The notes beneath the pieces are model-generated. The model worked only from the letters and a program-made list of their open reading frames with translations, did no database searches and was not told the DNA's origin. Of a stretch of DNA of 64,000 bases, positions 30,661 through 42,600 are shown piece by piece; position 1 is the first letter of the stretch; each line of letters begins with the position of its first letter. The stretch lies in the NCBI RefSeq assembly GCF_003576645.1, contig NC_044920.1, forward strand, positions 1,921,730-1,985,729, written 5' to 3'. The position numbers and the translations under genes were made by a program. The DNA comes from Ipomoea triloba. Its lineage: Eukaryota; Streptophyta; Magnoliopsida; Solanales; Convolvulaceae.

Positions 30661-33600
30661 TCAAGGATAGAAAAGTTTGGTGAACAAAAGCTCATTCCAT
30701 GTGTCTTGAACTCCAGGTAAACACCAATGGATACAATCTGAATAGCTCACAGGGTTTGCTAGTTGCTCAGCTGTCAATGGTGTCCATTGTTTCTTGTAAA
30801 TTGATAGGTGACCATCCTTTCTATAATTTGAGAGTCTCGTAATGTTTAGGAATGTTATTTGCACGTTCGACTTGCTGAGCACCTCATCAATTACTCGCAT
30901 TGTTCTCTTCAACGGTCTCGGTATGTCATAATTAAGATTTTTTATAAGAGTTGTTTCGTTGTAACAGTTGCCTTTTTTATCGCCTCCCCATAAAACGTTC
31001 CTGTCAAGAACAAAACTGTAATATATTATCAATTTAAGAAAGTGTTTCTTATACATTGTGCCTAATCTAAATTCTTCTAAATTAATTGGGCTAGCCCGGT
31101 GTGAATGGAGATGAATTTGAGTATGGTACGGGATTAAAGGTGTCCCCTACCTATAATTAGTGTCTGTTCAGGACACCTCGTGGTCTGACAAAAAAAAAAA
31201 AAAGAAAAAGGGTAAAATAAAATTTATTGTTTCACACTTTCACTTACCTTCCATGAGTTGGTGAGATGCTAGTGAAAAATACCCTTGTTTTAGTTGGATC
31301 CATATTCTCTTCAACCCATTTCAACATACTCTCCAATGCCATACGATAAGCATCATCGGAGGGCACATCTATAATTTTTTTTACCTTGTCTTCAAATGAT
31401 CCTTCTCTGTATTTTCATAAATTTTAGATTATGATCAAATTAAAAATTTCTATATCCAAATTGAACATACAATAAGATCAACAGTGTTTCTATTTTTGAA
31501 CTATGATGCCTTATGAAAAAAAAATGCTCATAAAAGATAGATTTGTAAGAAATAATGGCCACAAAAATATAAATATGTATGGACTTACAGTATCTTGAAG
31601 TATTCGTCTCTATACCACCATAAATAAGTGTGAAACACCAAAATATCAACTCCTCTCCAATGTTGTCCATGCTCATTAATTGAATCTTTGCGAGCAATTC
31701 GTTCCTCCACTCTGTGCTTCCAAGGGTTGTCCGCATTTGATTCCAACAATAATGGACTCCAATAGTATTCAATCGTTGCATTGTATTCCTTAAATGCATC
31801 AAAACAACTAGACTGTTATTATCTCTATTCATCTGTCCATCATGTCCATCGTAGGGGTGTAAATCGGCTCGAGTTCGGTTGACTTCGAACTCGAGTTGAA
31901 CTTGAGCTGACTAGTTTTGCAATCGATCGAGCCAAGCTCGAGCGCAAATAATTCAAGCTCGTGGCTCGTTAAGCCGCTCGCGAGCCATATATATATATAG
32001 GCTTGCGAGCTGCTCGGTCAAAGCGCCGACTTGTTTCGTAACCGAGTGAGTCAAGCTCGAACTTCAATTTTCTAGCTCGATCAAACTCGAGCTCGAGCCC
32101 ACCTATTATTTATTGAGCTCGAGCTCGACTCGTTTATAGTCCTAGCTAGTCTATCATTGTTGTCTTATTTTATTAATTTATCAATTAGATCACTTTTGAT
32201 TTTTAATTTTTTTTTTCAAATTATACAATAAAAGTATAATGTAAAAAAAAAATCAAAAAAAAATCAGATGAATAAATTGGTGCAGAATTACAATTTTTAT
32301 GGGTTTTTTTATAGAGTAATATTTAAATACCTTTGCTGTAAAAATAGTTCTTTGGCCAGCATCCTCAATGGATTTGGCATTAATATCCGGAATGAATTTC
32401 TGGAGAAGGCAGACCATGGAACCGTAGTGACCTCTACTTAGTGAATCGCCCGCAAACATCATCCGTTTTCCTCTAAGAGCTTCAAGCATCATCGTACCAT
32501 TAAAACTGCAAATTTATTAGAGCATCTTCAATTATGTAGTTTTTAGCATAAATTTTTAGGTATATACTAAAGAGAGAACATGGAGAGGGGAGGGAAAGAA
32601 GAAAAAAAGAAAAAAAAAATTGAAATCAACAGCATAGATAACACGCCTAGGGGGCGCATGGTGTGCACGAGCTCGACTGAGCGCTCTTGGTGCGCCTCAC
32701 GCACACCAGGAAGCTGCTTTGTTTTCTGGTAAGGCCCACTATACTTGCAAGAGCACCTTGAACACTCTCTCTCCACTCTCTTTCTCCCTCTTATCCACAT
32801 AAGTCTTAAAACTTGCAAAAAAAACATCTAAAATCGCTGTACTAGGGTTGCTCTAAATAAAGCAAAAGTACACAAAATATCGTAATGATAAGTGTACTCT
32901 CTGTGAGTAGGTAAAATTCATGATTGTCACGTATATTATTGTTGGGCAGAGACTCGTAAAGGCATTCAGTGGCTAAGGGTTTGTTAGGCGGAGGTCGGTA
33001 ATAGGCCCAGTTCAATTCAACACCCAAGGTCTCAAAAATGTGTGACAGTATAAGAAAATAAAATTGCACATTTAATACTAGCTATAGCTTTTAGCGTGAA
33101 TGGTAAGCATTTAATCCTAACAAGTGGTATCAGAGCTAGGTCACGGGACTTAAAAGATAGTCATGTGCAATATTGGTGGCAAGAATAGTCCTCGATGAAT
33201 TAAAATTGTCACTTCGTGCGTAACTTAGAGTTAAAAATATCATGCAAATAGCTCGAGTTCTAAGTTTATAGTATAAGTATAACTGAAAGGCCAAAAAGAC
33301 AATGGCACTGTTTGGTAAATGGCTGTTGGCTGATTGGTTTGGCTGTTTGGGTTAGAAGGTATGATTTGTTAATAACATTAGCTGATTGTAAAAAGTTGTT
33401 TGATAGATTAGTTGTTAGCTGATAGCTGTTTAGTATAATCTCTTTTCTTAAAAAGCTAATTGAAAATGCTGCTTTGAGTAGTCTTTTGAATTTTAGTATT
33501 TTAGAGTTACAAAAAGTTTATTAACCAAACAACTAATAGTGATCAAATAAGTCAAAATTGGCTGATAGGCTGATTATTTACCAAACAGGGCCAATTTCTC

Positions 33601-34628
33601 TAAAAATTAATAGCATATAAAAGTTTCTCTCGTGGCATACCGAGGTATAGAGCAACCATGAGGCTTCCATTTCCAATAAAGATAATCCCTGTCGGGTCGG
33701 CCATGGGCTAAGCAGGTTTGTTGCGATTGTAGATAGGCACACTCAGATTCCTTGTACAATGGATGAGATTCCTCGTCCCTAACCCACTGTCCGCTAAATA
33801 TGTCGCACCCATTCTCGCTCCTTCCAATTGCAAATGCCAGCTTATCCTCGGTCTTCTGCTCTAACACCAAAATCACCCAAACAATTAAATTATTATTTTT
33901 AAAAAAAACATAATTTTTTTTAAATACATAGATTTCTCAATTTACATCGGACTAATTCTAGCGAGTTTTACTATATGCATTCTCTATTTCTACTCTCTCA
34001 TTTTTACCGGCAATTGATGATTAGTTATCTTCATCTTGTGGGTCCCAATGTAAATGTCAATATCAAAATTTTGTGAAATGAGGAAAAGGTGAGAGTAAAA
34101 TTTGAAAGTATGAGTAGTATTTTTCAATTCTAGCCTCCAGGTCCTCTACTTTAGAGTAAGGGGAAGTAAGTCGCGTGTCGCACGAGCAGCCTTTTCAATT
34201 AGTCCCCACCTTATTATGCACACAAGGAGACAAACCCACACCCGACTCAAATCTGGGGAGTCAAACTCCAATGATGTTTGAGGTAAAGTACACAAATTAA
34301 CACCATGTCGCTTCGTGACTTGAGGTCAGGTGATTAACCACTCATACTAATCTAGTTTAAGCCCCCAAAAAACAAAAAACAAAAAACAAAAACAAAAACA
34401 AAAAAAAAACAAAAAAAAAAACATGAAATTGTGTGGAGGGTATTATAAGAAACTCACAAATTGTGGAGGTAGCCAGGAGTTGGCAAAAGATGTGAATAAT
34501 GAAGGTGAAAAGACAAGGGCATAAAAAGAAATGAACATAGCCATGACTACTAGTATGGAGAAGTAAGGGAGAAAGAAAGCTTTTCTAAGAAAGAAGGGAG
34601 AAGATGACTCCAATTGCGTCATCGTCAT
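30661..34628 (-). CDS. TBL protein C (putative xylan O-acetyltransferase)
   Basis: Six exons: 34628-34458, 33855-33641, 32505-32331, 31788-31589, 31406-31248 and 31000-30661, all GT-AG, giving 419 residues. N-terminal anchor about residues 18-44; PMR5N part with [11 protein letters not shown] and [11 protein letters not shown] motif in MMFAGDS; fourth exon with [17 protein letters not shown] and [13 protein letters not shown]; DxxH intact as DCIHW. Length and motifs suit an active ESK1-clade xylan O-acetyltransferase in the Golgi. It is the most canonical of the three closely related genes A-C. Start: ATG at 34628, with an alternative two codons downstream. A longer open frame over exon 4 (31440-31832) is an out-of-frame shadow. 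Introns contain a SINE, several MITEs and a TRIM-like LTR. Confidence 0.88.
31090..31200 (+). mobile_element. SINE family 2, 3' part, in intron 5 of gene C
   Basis: gaatttgagtatggtacggg then ttaaaggtgtcccctacc, ending in an A-run (31188-31205). It lies where genes A and B carry a MULE-like MITE that C lacks. Confidence 0.5.
31847..32150. mobile_element. ctcgag-rich repeat in intron 3 of gene C
   Basis: Starts aggggtgtaaatcggctcga and is full of alternating gagctcga and ctcgagtt words, partly inverted (ending ttgagctcgagctcgactcg). This pattern is common to a widespread class of plant MITE-like repeats. No coding. Confidence 0.5.
32515..32860. repeat. Dispersed MITE-like repeat in intron 2 of gene C
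   Basis: Same family as 26250-26580: agagcatcttcaattatg, purine run, GC-rich centre (gcgctcttggtgcgcctc), tccacataagtc and a closing ggttgctct that mirrors agagcatc at the start. Confidence 0.55.
32940..33170 (+). mobile_element. TRIM-like LTR with initiator-Met primer-binding site
   Basis: A block of about 182 bp starts tgttgggcag and ends tcctaaca, inverted TG..CA termini. Two bases later comes tggtatcagagc, the primer-binding site complementary to the 3' end of plant initiator-methionine tRNA used by many copia and TRIM elements. No second LTR or coding region is visible, so it is a remnant. A related LTR-like piece is at 26036-26240. Confidence 0.65.
33304..33592. mobile_element. hAT-like MITE in intron 1 of gene C
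   Basis: Ends ggcactgtttggtaaatggc and ttatttaccaaacagggcc are inverted. Inside, ttggctgattggtttgg and related words repeat. No clean target-site duplication is visible. Confidence 0.6.
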
Positions 34629-34734
34629 AGTTCCCTCGATTAACCTTTTGCTTTTCTTCTTTCAAAAAAAAAAAAAAAAACTTCTGTTTTTCTTATGTTT
34701 TTTTTCAATGTTTTATACTAGGATTTCATGATTC

Positions 34735-34860
34735 TATGTACTATCGAAAATATGGAAATAATATGGTGCACTGAATGAGGGAATGCACGTGAATTAAATA
34801 TGATGTTTTTTTTTGTACTTTATAGTAAGGGAACATTTGGTTGGCACAATGAGGGGTGAA
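34735..34860 (-). promoter_or_regulatory. Upstream block of gene C
   Basis: Homologous to the A and B blocks: ctatgtactatcgaaaatat, then ggtgcactgaatgaggg and ggaacatttggttggcac. It continues into about 1 kb that is also found upstream of the orphan block at 38465-38570. Confidence 0.45.
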
Positions 34861-34884
34861 CAAAGGATACTAACTTCGTGACAA

Positions 34885-35345
34885 TCTCAGTTAAGTTAAT
34901 TGGATAATCAACTATAAGATTTTAAGTTTTACTCCTAATGAAAACAGTCTATTGACCTTCTTAGTTTAAGCGGGTCAAGCTACCTCTTTATAGTCCTTTA
35001 CCATCTAAGATTGAGATTTATCGAATACATACCTTCGGTAATAATTACGAGTTTCTTTTGTCACTCACAAGAAAAAAACTAACTATGCTTTTGTTTCCTT
35101 CAAGCTGTCACTTTGTATTAAAAGATATAAATAGAAGATTGGTAAAATTTGTAACAAATAAATGGGGTAAAACTTGTTTGGTTTGAATCGGCCAACTATA
35201 TATGAGAAACCTAGATGATTTACTTCTTTGTAATCCTTTAAGGGCTAGGCGGGATTTATCTCTTGGTTTGAATCGGCTAACTAGGCGGGATTTATCTCGG
35301 ACATATCATGAATAGTGGGTGCAAATTTTTCTCGTCATTCAAAAA
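34885..35345 (+). repeat. Dispersed SINE-like repeat, two copies in tandem
   Basis: Two related segments (about 34885-35075 and 35165-35345) carry cctttaagggctagg or accatctaagattgaga, gggatttatct-type words, and end in cactc or cattc followed by an A-rich run. The same family occurs at about 29640-29860, 38580-38810, 38895-39115, 52225-52402 and 52840-52990. The A-rich ends suggest a retroposon. Confidence 0.45.
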
Positions 35346-35860
35346 TAAGGTAAAATTTGTTTAAAATTTGACATGTTAGTGGCACACATTATTTTGAGTA
35401 GGTCCACCATCAATTTAGGTGGGCGAAAGTGGATTGAGACCATATGAATTTTTTATATTTATATACTCAAAATTAATGTTTACTAAATAAAAAGTGGATT
35501 CTCAAAGTGTACATATAAAGTTATTTAAGAGTGTTAAGAAAGATTTTGGAGGAGCCATTGTCAACATCGAAAATGTATGAAAGATTAGACGATTCTCGAT
35601 ACAAAATTACTATTATAATGTATTGAACCCTGAAATATACAAATAATATTCGACATCAAATCCTTCCAAACAAACAACCCATAGATTAAAATTGGTCTAA
35701 ATTAGTTGTATGTAAAGAATTAATATCATAAAAAAAAATGAATCAATCACATATAGAAATAAATCAGCAATAATTTCCTCTCTTTTTTTCCTTTGCAAGA
35801 ATCATTACACTATACAGAGATCTTCGATCTCTTTCAACTTGCCACCCCAAAAAATCTAAT
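35340..35860 (-). repeat. Copy of the D-type downstream flank upstream of gene C
   Basis: Aligns with 39110-39580 next to gene D: ttttgagtaggtcca, ggcgaaagtggattgag, tccttccaaacaaacaac, gaatcaatcacatatagaaa, cattacactatacagaga and cttgccaccccaaaaa. The similarity breaks off just before the position where D's stop codon would lie. No TBL exon remains here. Confidence 0.7.
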
Positions 35861-36076
35861 CCCGAGGAAAGTGAATACAACTTTGGTAGAGGCAATACAT
35901 GGGTGAGGAATGTGAGGCAGCAGCATTACGTGGGCCTCAATTTTAGCATTATTGTTTGCTTTTTTTTCCTACTATAAATAGAATGCATTACAAAGCATTT
36001 TAATATCATGAGAAGCAATAAACATTGTTAAGTCTGCCTTTTTCTTTTCTTCTCTCAAATTATATATAAATATATT

Positions 36077-36185
36077 AGCCAAGGACCTTGTAGTCCAGTG
36101 GCATCAAACCCTTCTATTTATATGGGAGGTGGTGGGTTCGAGCTTCAGTGGAGGCAATACTAATTCTTGTGCTAGGTGGTTTTTG
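36077..36185 (+). mobile_element. tRNA-derived SINE, family 1
   Basis: agccaaggaccttgtagtcc with A-box tagtccagtgg, then ggtgggttcgagcttcagtg as B-box region. The 3' part is shortened. Confidence 0.65.
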
Positions 36186-36242
36186 CTTCCATAAGTAGAC
36201 TTGATACTGTTCAAATGGTTATTTCTCGTGTCTAATAAATAG

Positions 36243-36460
36243 ATTCTTGAGATATTGTTATCGTCTATCTATATGTTGATGATTTGATTTTTATTGGAAA
36301 CAACTTAAATTAATCTCAGATTTTTGAGATATTGGTATCATCTATCTATACTGATATAGGGTCTTTATGTGTTACTTTCTTGGTCCACGGTGGAATCTTT
36401 ATATCACAAAAGAACTATGTTGTTGATCGATCTTTTAAAAAAATTCAAAATGAAAAAATT
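36243..36460 (+). pseudogene. Ty1-copia reverse transcriptase fragment
   Basis: 36245-36305 reads IVIVYLYVDDLIFIGNN, the copia YVDD catalytic motif and its surroundings. After a gap and frame change, a second piece near 36380-36450 reads GIFISQKNYVVD then KKIQNEK-like sequence, matching the GIFISQ.KY..DLLKKF block that follows in copia enzymes. The spacing is shortened and frames are broken, so it is a dead remnant. Confidence 0.75.
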
Positions 36461-36808
36461 TCAAACAAGCTTCGATTGACATTAATCAATAATTTAGTAT
36501 TGCTTTTTTTATCTTACCCTTTATTATGTTATATATTTCATACAACAGGTGTTCTGCATTTGCGAGCCTGGAGAAGCTATTCTATGTTACATGAGCAGCT
36601 ATTCTATATTCCCTGCGAAATGTCATAGATTCACCTTTATATTTTCAATACGTATTATATAAGGGCTTTTTTTCCTGATATAAACCATTTATCTTGATGA
36701 ACTTTATTTGTATATCTATTTGTCTTTAAATTTTCTCATTCAGCTCATTATTTTTATCATTTGAACTAATCAAATCATGCCATAATATGCTATTTGTCCC
36801 AAGCTATC

Positions 36809-37185
36809 ATAACACCACAGAATAAGCATATCAAGTATAATGGCTAAGGCTACTTCGTCCTTAGTGCTTGGCCTGATTTTTTGAACTCACAGTTGCACTT
36901 ATGATCAATTAGATGCGTCAATTTGGAAATGAGCTGAAGTGCACTTTGCATTCATCTGTCAATGGCTGTTGGTTTCAATTCAAGAATATATCTACCCACT
37001 GTTCGCATTGTCAATGGTTGTGGGTTTCCCTTGTATTCCAAAAAAATTACATCTACAATTACATCATAACACCACAGAATAAGCCTATCAAGTATAATGG
37101 CTAAGGCTACTTCGTCCTTAGTGCTTGGCCTGATTTTTTGAACTCACAGTTGCGCTTATGATCAATTAGATGCGTCAGCATAACT
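36809..37185. repeat. Two direct copies of a 115-bp sequence
   Basis: cataacaccacagaataagc through gatcaattagatgcgtca occurs at about 36809-36922 and again at 37064-37180, nearly identical. A third diverged partial copy lies at 37676-37750 (agcctatcaagtataatcgc). The origin is probably copia LTR or leader sequence. Confidence 0.75.
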
Positions 37186-37269
37186 TTTTCACAGTCATTG
37201 CCACTATTTCAACAGCCTTTTTCCCATCATTTTTATTATTTCAGCAGCTTTTTCCTCTCGCAATAGTTA

Positions 37270-37680
37270 AGTCAGCCTTGTTCGACCCTCTACGAAAGCA
37301 AATTAGGCAAGGAAACACTTAGCTTTGAAGGAAACTTGTATTGCTTGAACTCTTAAATGGTTACAAATGAAGTCCCCTTGAGGGGTATTTATACCCATTC
37401 CACCACCTCAATGGAGGGTGGAGATCTACTCGATCCTACGGTTAAGATTTACTCTCTAGAATCCTCCAAAACTCTCTATATACACTTGAGGATTCCTTAA
37501 TATTCTAGAATATTTTAAGCATCTCTACTACCCCTAGTGTTATGTATATGTTCTAGAATATTCTACCGACTATGGAATGATATGTACAATTGTACAAGTG
37601 CTAGAAAAGTCCGGAGGGATGTAGCAATTCTCAGAAATGTGTAGCAAAGTGCTCCGCAAGTTACATAAGGGATACATAGC
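37270..37680 (-). mobile_element. Possible LTR fragment with TATA box (minus)
   Basis: In reverse it has gggtataaataccc, a strong TATA-like box, followed by aggggacttcatttgtaacc and a run typical of plant LTR leader DNA. It lies near the copia remnant. The element ends cannot be fixed. Confidence 0.35.
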
Positions 37681-37857
37681 CTATCAAGTATAATCGCTAA
37701 GGGTGAACTCCGAGGGCAATTGCACTTATAATCAGTTAGCTGCGTCAATTTAAAAAAAATAAAGGAGAAATAATTTAAAAAGTAAACATAGTAACTATTA
37801 TATAATAATGCATATTATTGTGTGTCAATTTATAAAGTTCTAATATGATTTTTTTTA

Positions 37858-38317
37858 GAGTTTATTACCGAAATAGTCCTCGACTATTGCGAAATTACCA
37901 ATTTAGTCCTTGACAATTTTTCGTACCCAATTAACTCCATCGACTTTGAAAATTTTAACCAATTTGGTCCTCCGTTTATTTTGCCGTTAAACATCCGTTA
38001 AAATCGGGACCAAATTGGTACTTTTGCTATAGTCAAGGGACCAAATTGGTAAGTTTACTATAGTCAATGGACCATTTCAGTGAAAAATTAATTACCAATT
38101 TGGTATCTTGACTATAGAAAAATTACCAATTTGGTCCCTTTACTATAGCAAAATTATTAATTTGGTCCCAATTTAACGGATGTTTAACGACAAAATAAAC
38201 GGAGGACCAAATTGGTTAAAATTTTCAAAGTCGAGAGACTTAATTGGGTACAAAAAATTATCGAGGACCAAATTAGTAATTTCGCAATAGTCGAAGGACC
38301 ATTTCGGTAATAAACTC
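37858..38317. mobile_element. MULE-like MITE, 460 bp
   Basis: gagtttattaccgaaatagt on the left and its reverse (atttcggtaataaactc) on the right, with almost the whole element foldable (ttaacggatgtttaacg and aaattggttaaaattttc words mirrored). Flanks are T-runs, consistent with but not proving a 9-bp duplication. Relative of 45328-45725. Confidence 0.8.
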
Positions 38318-38464
38318 TTTTTTTTTTTATTACGTGGCAGTGGAAGAAGGGAATGAGATAGTCACCAGAATGAGAAAAGAGGAGGCAGTGCAAAATGAAG
38401 AATGTATTTATAGGTAGAGAATGTGAAAATTATAAATTTGTATAATTTTTCAAAATGTACGTGT

Positions 38465-38570
38465 ATGTGTACTGAATGAGCGAATTCACATGCATGAATT
38501 GAATATGGTGTATTTGTACTTTATAGTAAGGGAACATTTGGTTGGGACAATGAGGAGTGAACAGAGGATA
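38465..38570 (-). promoter_or_regulatory. Orphan copy of the TBL A-C promoter block
   Basis: gtactgaatgagcgaattca, then aattgaatatggtgtatttg, then gtaagggaacatttggttgg match the upstream blocks of genes A-C, most closely C. On the minus strand the expected exon 1 should follow below 38460, but only a MULE-like MITE and retroelement debris are found there. The gene once driven by it appears deleted. Confidence 0.6.
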
Positions 38571-39606
38571 CCAATTTCAACAACAATCCTAATCAAGTTG
38601 ATTGAATTGTTGACTTAATAACAAGAAGTTAGATTCTAAGTTCGTCTCCTACTGGGAACATTCTATTGTCTTTCTTGGTTTGAGTCGATAGGTTACCTTC
38701 TTGTGATCTTTTTCTGGCTAGGGTCACAATGCATGGTTTACTCAATGCATACACCATCGAGTAACGATTACAAGCTTTCCCTTGTTACTCGCAAAAAAAA
38801 ATAAAATGATTTTGTATCCACCAGACTGTCACTCTCTATATGAATATAAGATTGGTAAAATTTGTAACAAATAGATAGGGTAAAAATTGGGGGAGCTCCT
38901 ATCAAGTAAGTTATAAGTATGACTCTTAGTGTAACGTGGGAGGCCGTGAGCGGTCTATTGACCTTTTTGGTTTTAAGGGGTCAATTATGGGTAACCTAGC
39001 TATGTTGATTTACTTTTTTGTAGTCGTTTGTCGGCTAGGCTCACAAGGTGGGGTTTATTTAGTGCACAACAATCAAATAATGTTTACAGGTTTATCTCGT
39101 CACTCAAAAAAACAAGGTAAAATTTGTTAGAAATTTGACATGTAAGTGGCATGCATTATTTTGAGTAGGTCTACTGTCAATTTGGGTAGGTGAAAGTGGA
39201 TTGAGATGAATTTTGTATATTTATACATTTAAAACGAATATTGAGTAAATAAGAAATTAATTCTCAAAGTATAAATATAGAGTTATAAAAGATTGTTAAG
39301 AATGATTTTGGGGAGCCTTTGTCAACATCCAACATGTAGGAAAGATTAGAGTCTTTATACAAATAAATGAAATAATATTCCACAGCCAATCCTTCCAAAT
39401 ATTGCAATTGGTTTAAATTAGTTGTATGTAGAGAATAAATATCATCATGAATCAATCACATACAGAAACAAAATCAGCAATAATTTCCCCCTTTTTTTCC
39501 TTTACAAGAATCATTACACTATACACAGATCTTCTCTTTCAACTTGTCACCCCAAAAATCTCATCCAAATGCAATTAAAATGTGACAAAAAAGAAAAGCA
39601 AAAAAA

Positions 39607-42600
39607 TCAAGGATAGAAAAGCTTGGTAAATAGAAGTTCATTCCAAGTATCTTGAAGGCCAGGCATGCACCAATGGACACAATCAGCATAGCTGGTTGGA
39701 TTCGCTATTTGCTCCGGGGTTAAAGGACTCCATTGCTTCTTGTATATTGATGTGTGGGCATCTCTCCTATAACTTGATAGTTGTGTGATGTTTAGAAATG
39801 TAATCGGGACCTTCGATTTTCGAAACACTTCTCCGATCACCTGCATTATGCTTTTTCGACTATCCGATCCCCAGTAGTTTGAATCTTCTATTAAAGTCGT
39901 CTGGTTGTAACAGTTCTCTTTTGGATCTCCTCCCCAGTCTATTCCCCTAGAAAATGAAAAGGATAAAATTATGAGATTAGCAGTTCAAAACCATGTGTAT
40001 GCAACAATATCTTTAGGAGAGCTATTCTGAGTAGGGCCCACAAATTCAAGATTAGTCTCGTCCCATAGAATATGGATATATATCATTGCAATGTGTGTGT
40101 GTGTTTATGTACTCACTTTTGATGAGAAGGTGACATGCTAGTGAAAAAGACCCTTGTTTTCTTTGGATCCATATTTTTCTTCACCCATCTTAGCATGCTT
40201 TTCATTGCCATACGGTAAGCATCCTCTGTTGATACCATCGCTATATCTTTCTCCTTATCCTCAATTTCCCCTGATTGCCTGAAAATAATAATAATAATAA
40301 TAGATAAATATTGTAGTTCAAAAAAAAAAATAGTTTGCAAAATCAAAGCTTTGCATATAATTACTTACAAGATTTTGAATTCTAGGCCAGTCATCCACCA
40401 GAGGTAAGTGTTGAACACCATTATATCAACATCTTTCCAATGTTTGCCATGCTTATTTATGGAACCTTTGCGGACAACTCTGTCTTGTATCCTATGTACC
40501 ACAGCATCATCGGAATTCGATTCCAGGAGGAATGGTGCCCAGTAGAACTCGATTGTGGCATTATAATCCTGCATTTTATTATCAGGGATAGTTTAATTAT
40601 TTTTCAATAAAAGGGGCATGGAAACTTTTTCTCCTCTGAATTATAGCCATACAGCACATTTCCTCTCTCAACTATAAGTACATTCTCGCTTTTCTCTCAA
40701 TTATTCTCTACGTGAGTATTTTTACTCAAATCGATCAATTATTTATGATTGTCATTCATAACTTTAAAAATGAGTGTTTTTAAGATTATCAGCTAAGTAT
40801 CATAATGTCATCTTTACTTTAATTCAAGCATACAAAATAGATAAGATAATTCAGAGAAATCATCTTATTTATTTCATGTGTTTGGATTAAACGGATGATG
40901 AAATTGAAAGATTTAGCTAATATTCCTAAAAGTCTCTCAATTTTTAACAGTAAATAATTAGTATGTTTGGATAAAAACAGTAACTTAGAGGATATCTCAG
41001 GAAAAAAAGAAAAAAAAAAAAGTTGATACACTTATAATTGAGACAAAAAAAAAATTTATGACTATTAACTTATGGATAAAAGGTGTTATTTTCTCTTTAA
41101 AACGAAAAAATAAATACATACTCGAAAAGAGTTTGAGTAATTTAAGTATGATGTCAAGAATTGGAGCCGATTAATAGATTATGATATTGTTAGGCTCTCA
41201 CCTTGGCTGTGAAAACAGTGAGTGAACCATTCTCCTTGAAAGATTTTGCACTCTCAGGGATGATTCTATGGAGAAGACAAACCATGGACACAAACTGTCC
41301 CCTGTTCAAGGAATCTCCCACAAACATCATCCTCTTTCCTCGAAGGCTTTCCAGCATCAATGTCGCATTGAATCTGCTAAAATATAATTTCACATCCCAT
41401 TATATTATATCTAAAAACAAGTCTCAATCAAAGTTATATTCTTAATTTTTGTCCATTTTTTATAGTGATAATCATTTTGTCCATTATGTTTTTAGAGCCG
41501 TACTATACAATTTTTTGGACAAAAATATCATTACTGTTATAACTTTCATTATCTTGTCCATTAACTTTATCATGCACATGCATCTATCATATCTTTTCTT
41601 ATATTTTTTAATGATGATAATATTTGTATACATTATATATTGAATTAATATAATAATTTTTTTTTTCATTTAGATTTTAATTAGTAAGAATTTATTAGTT
41701 ATTTTTTATAGTTTATTCTTAGTGTATTCCCTAATTAAAATAATCTTATAATACATTAAAAATGAGCATTTAATATACTAAAAATGAACATTTATCATTG
41801 GTCCACATTACAATATGGGTCATGGTCACTATTATAGTGATATACTCCATATATATGAAATAGTAGTTGAACTAACTTAACCACCCATGATGACAATTGT
41901 AGTCAGGTTAAACTAGCTTATAAGTGGTTGATGCTATACGTGATTTGTTAGAATAAAATATTGTTTTTGTATGGTCATTTTGATGGGTTATTATAAATTA
42001 TAATCATGTCCGTCATCAGAAAAAAAAAATAATAACATGATTAGTATAATAAAATTAATAAATATAATTAACCACGATAATGTGAAGGCTATTTTATATT
42101 AATATTAATATATTCGTTATGCATGTAACCTGCTACGCCGTCTACTCATCACCTAATGTGCATGCACGTTATCTCATGACACTTATACAATACGATAATT
42201 TATAAATTCTTGCATTTGAAGGTCAACTAAACTCAATAACTTTACGTTTTAATGTTTTATTATATATTTTTTAAAATCGTAATGTTCGAACGTGTGCAAA
42301 CAATATTTTAATTAAATTGAATAAAATATTATAGAATAAATCAACATTATTTCCATAATATTCGAGGATGCATACAAGGTAAATTTAACTACTGCGTGTG
42401 CAACGAGCTCAACCAAATAATATTGTCAACAATTAAACTCGTAACGTTTTAGATATGAAAATTATTCTCTACTCACTGGTCCGCTTTTGGTGCTTCTATG
42501 TATTATTTTTGACTCATTTAGTTCACGAACTTACATTTTGCCACATAAAAGCTTTTTAACCAAATTTTTCATAGAAAACAATTAGAATACATTGCATTTT

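Noticed and set aside
31440..31832. 130-codon minus-strand frame over exon 4 of TBL C
   Set aside because: It is out of frame with the TBL protein; the in-frame reading gives the conserved [10 protein letters not shown] and [13 protein letters not shown] motifs with correct splice sites.
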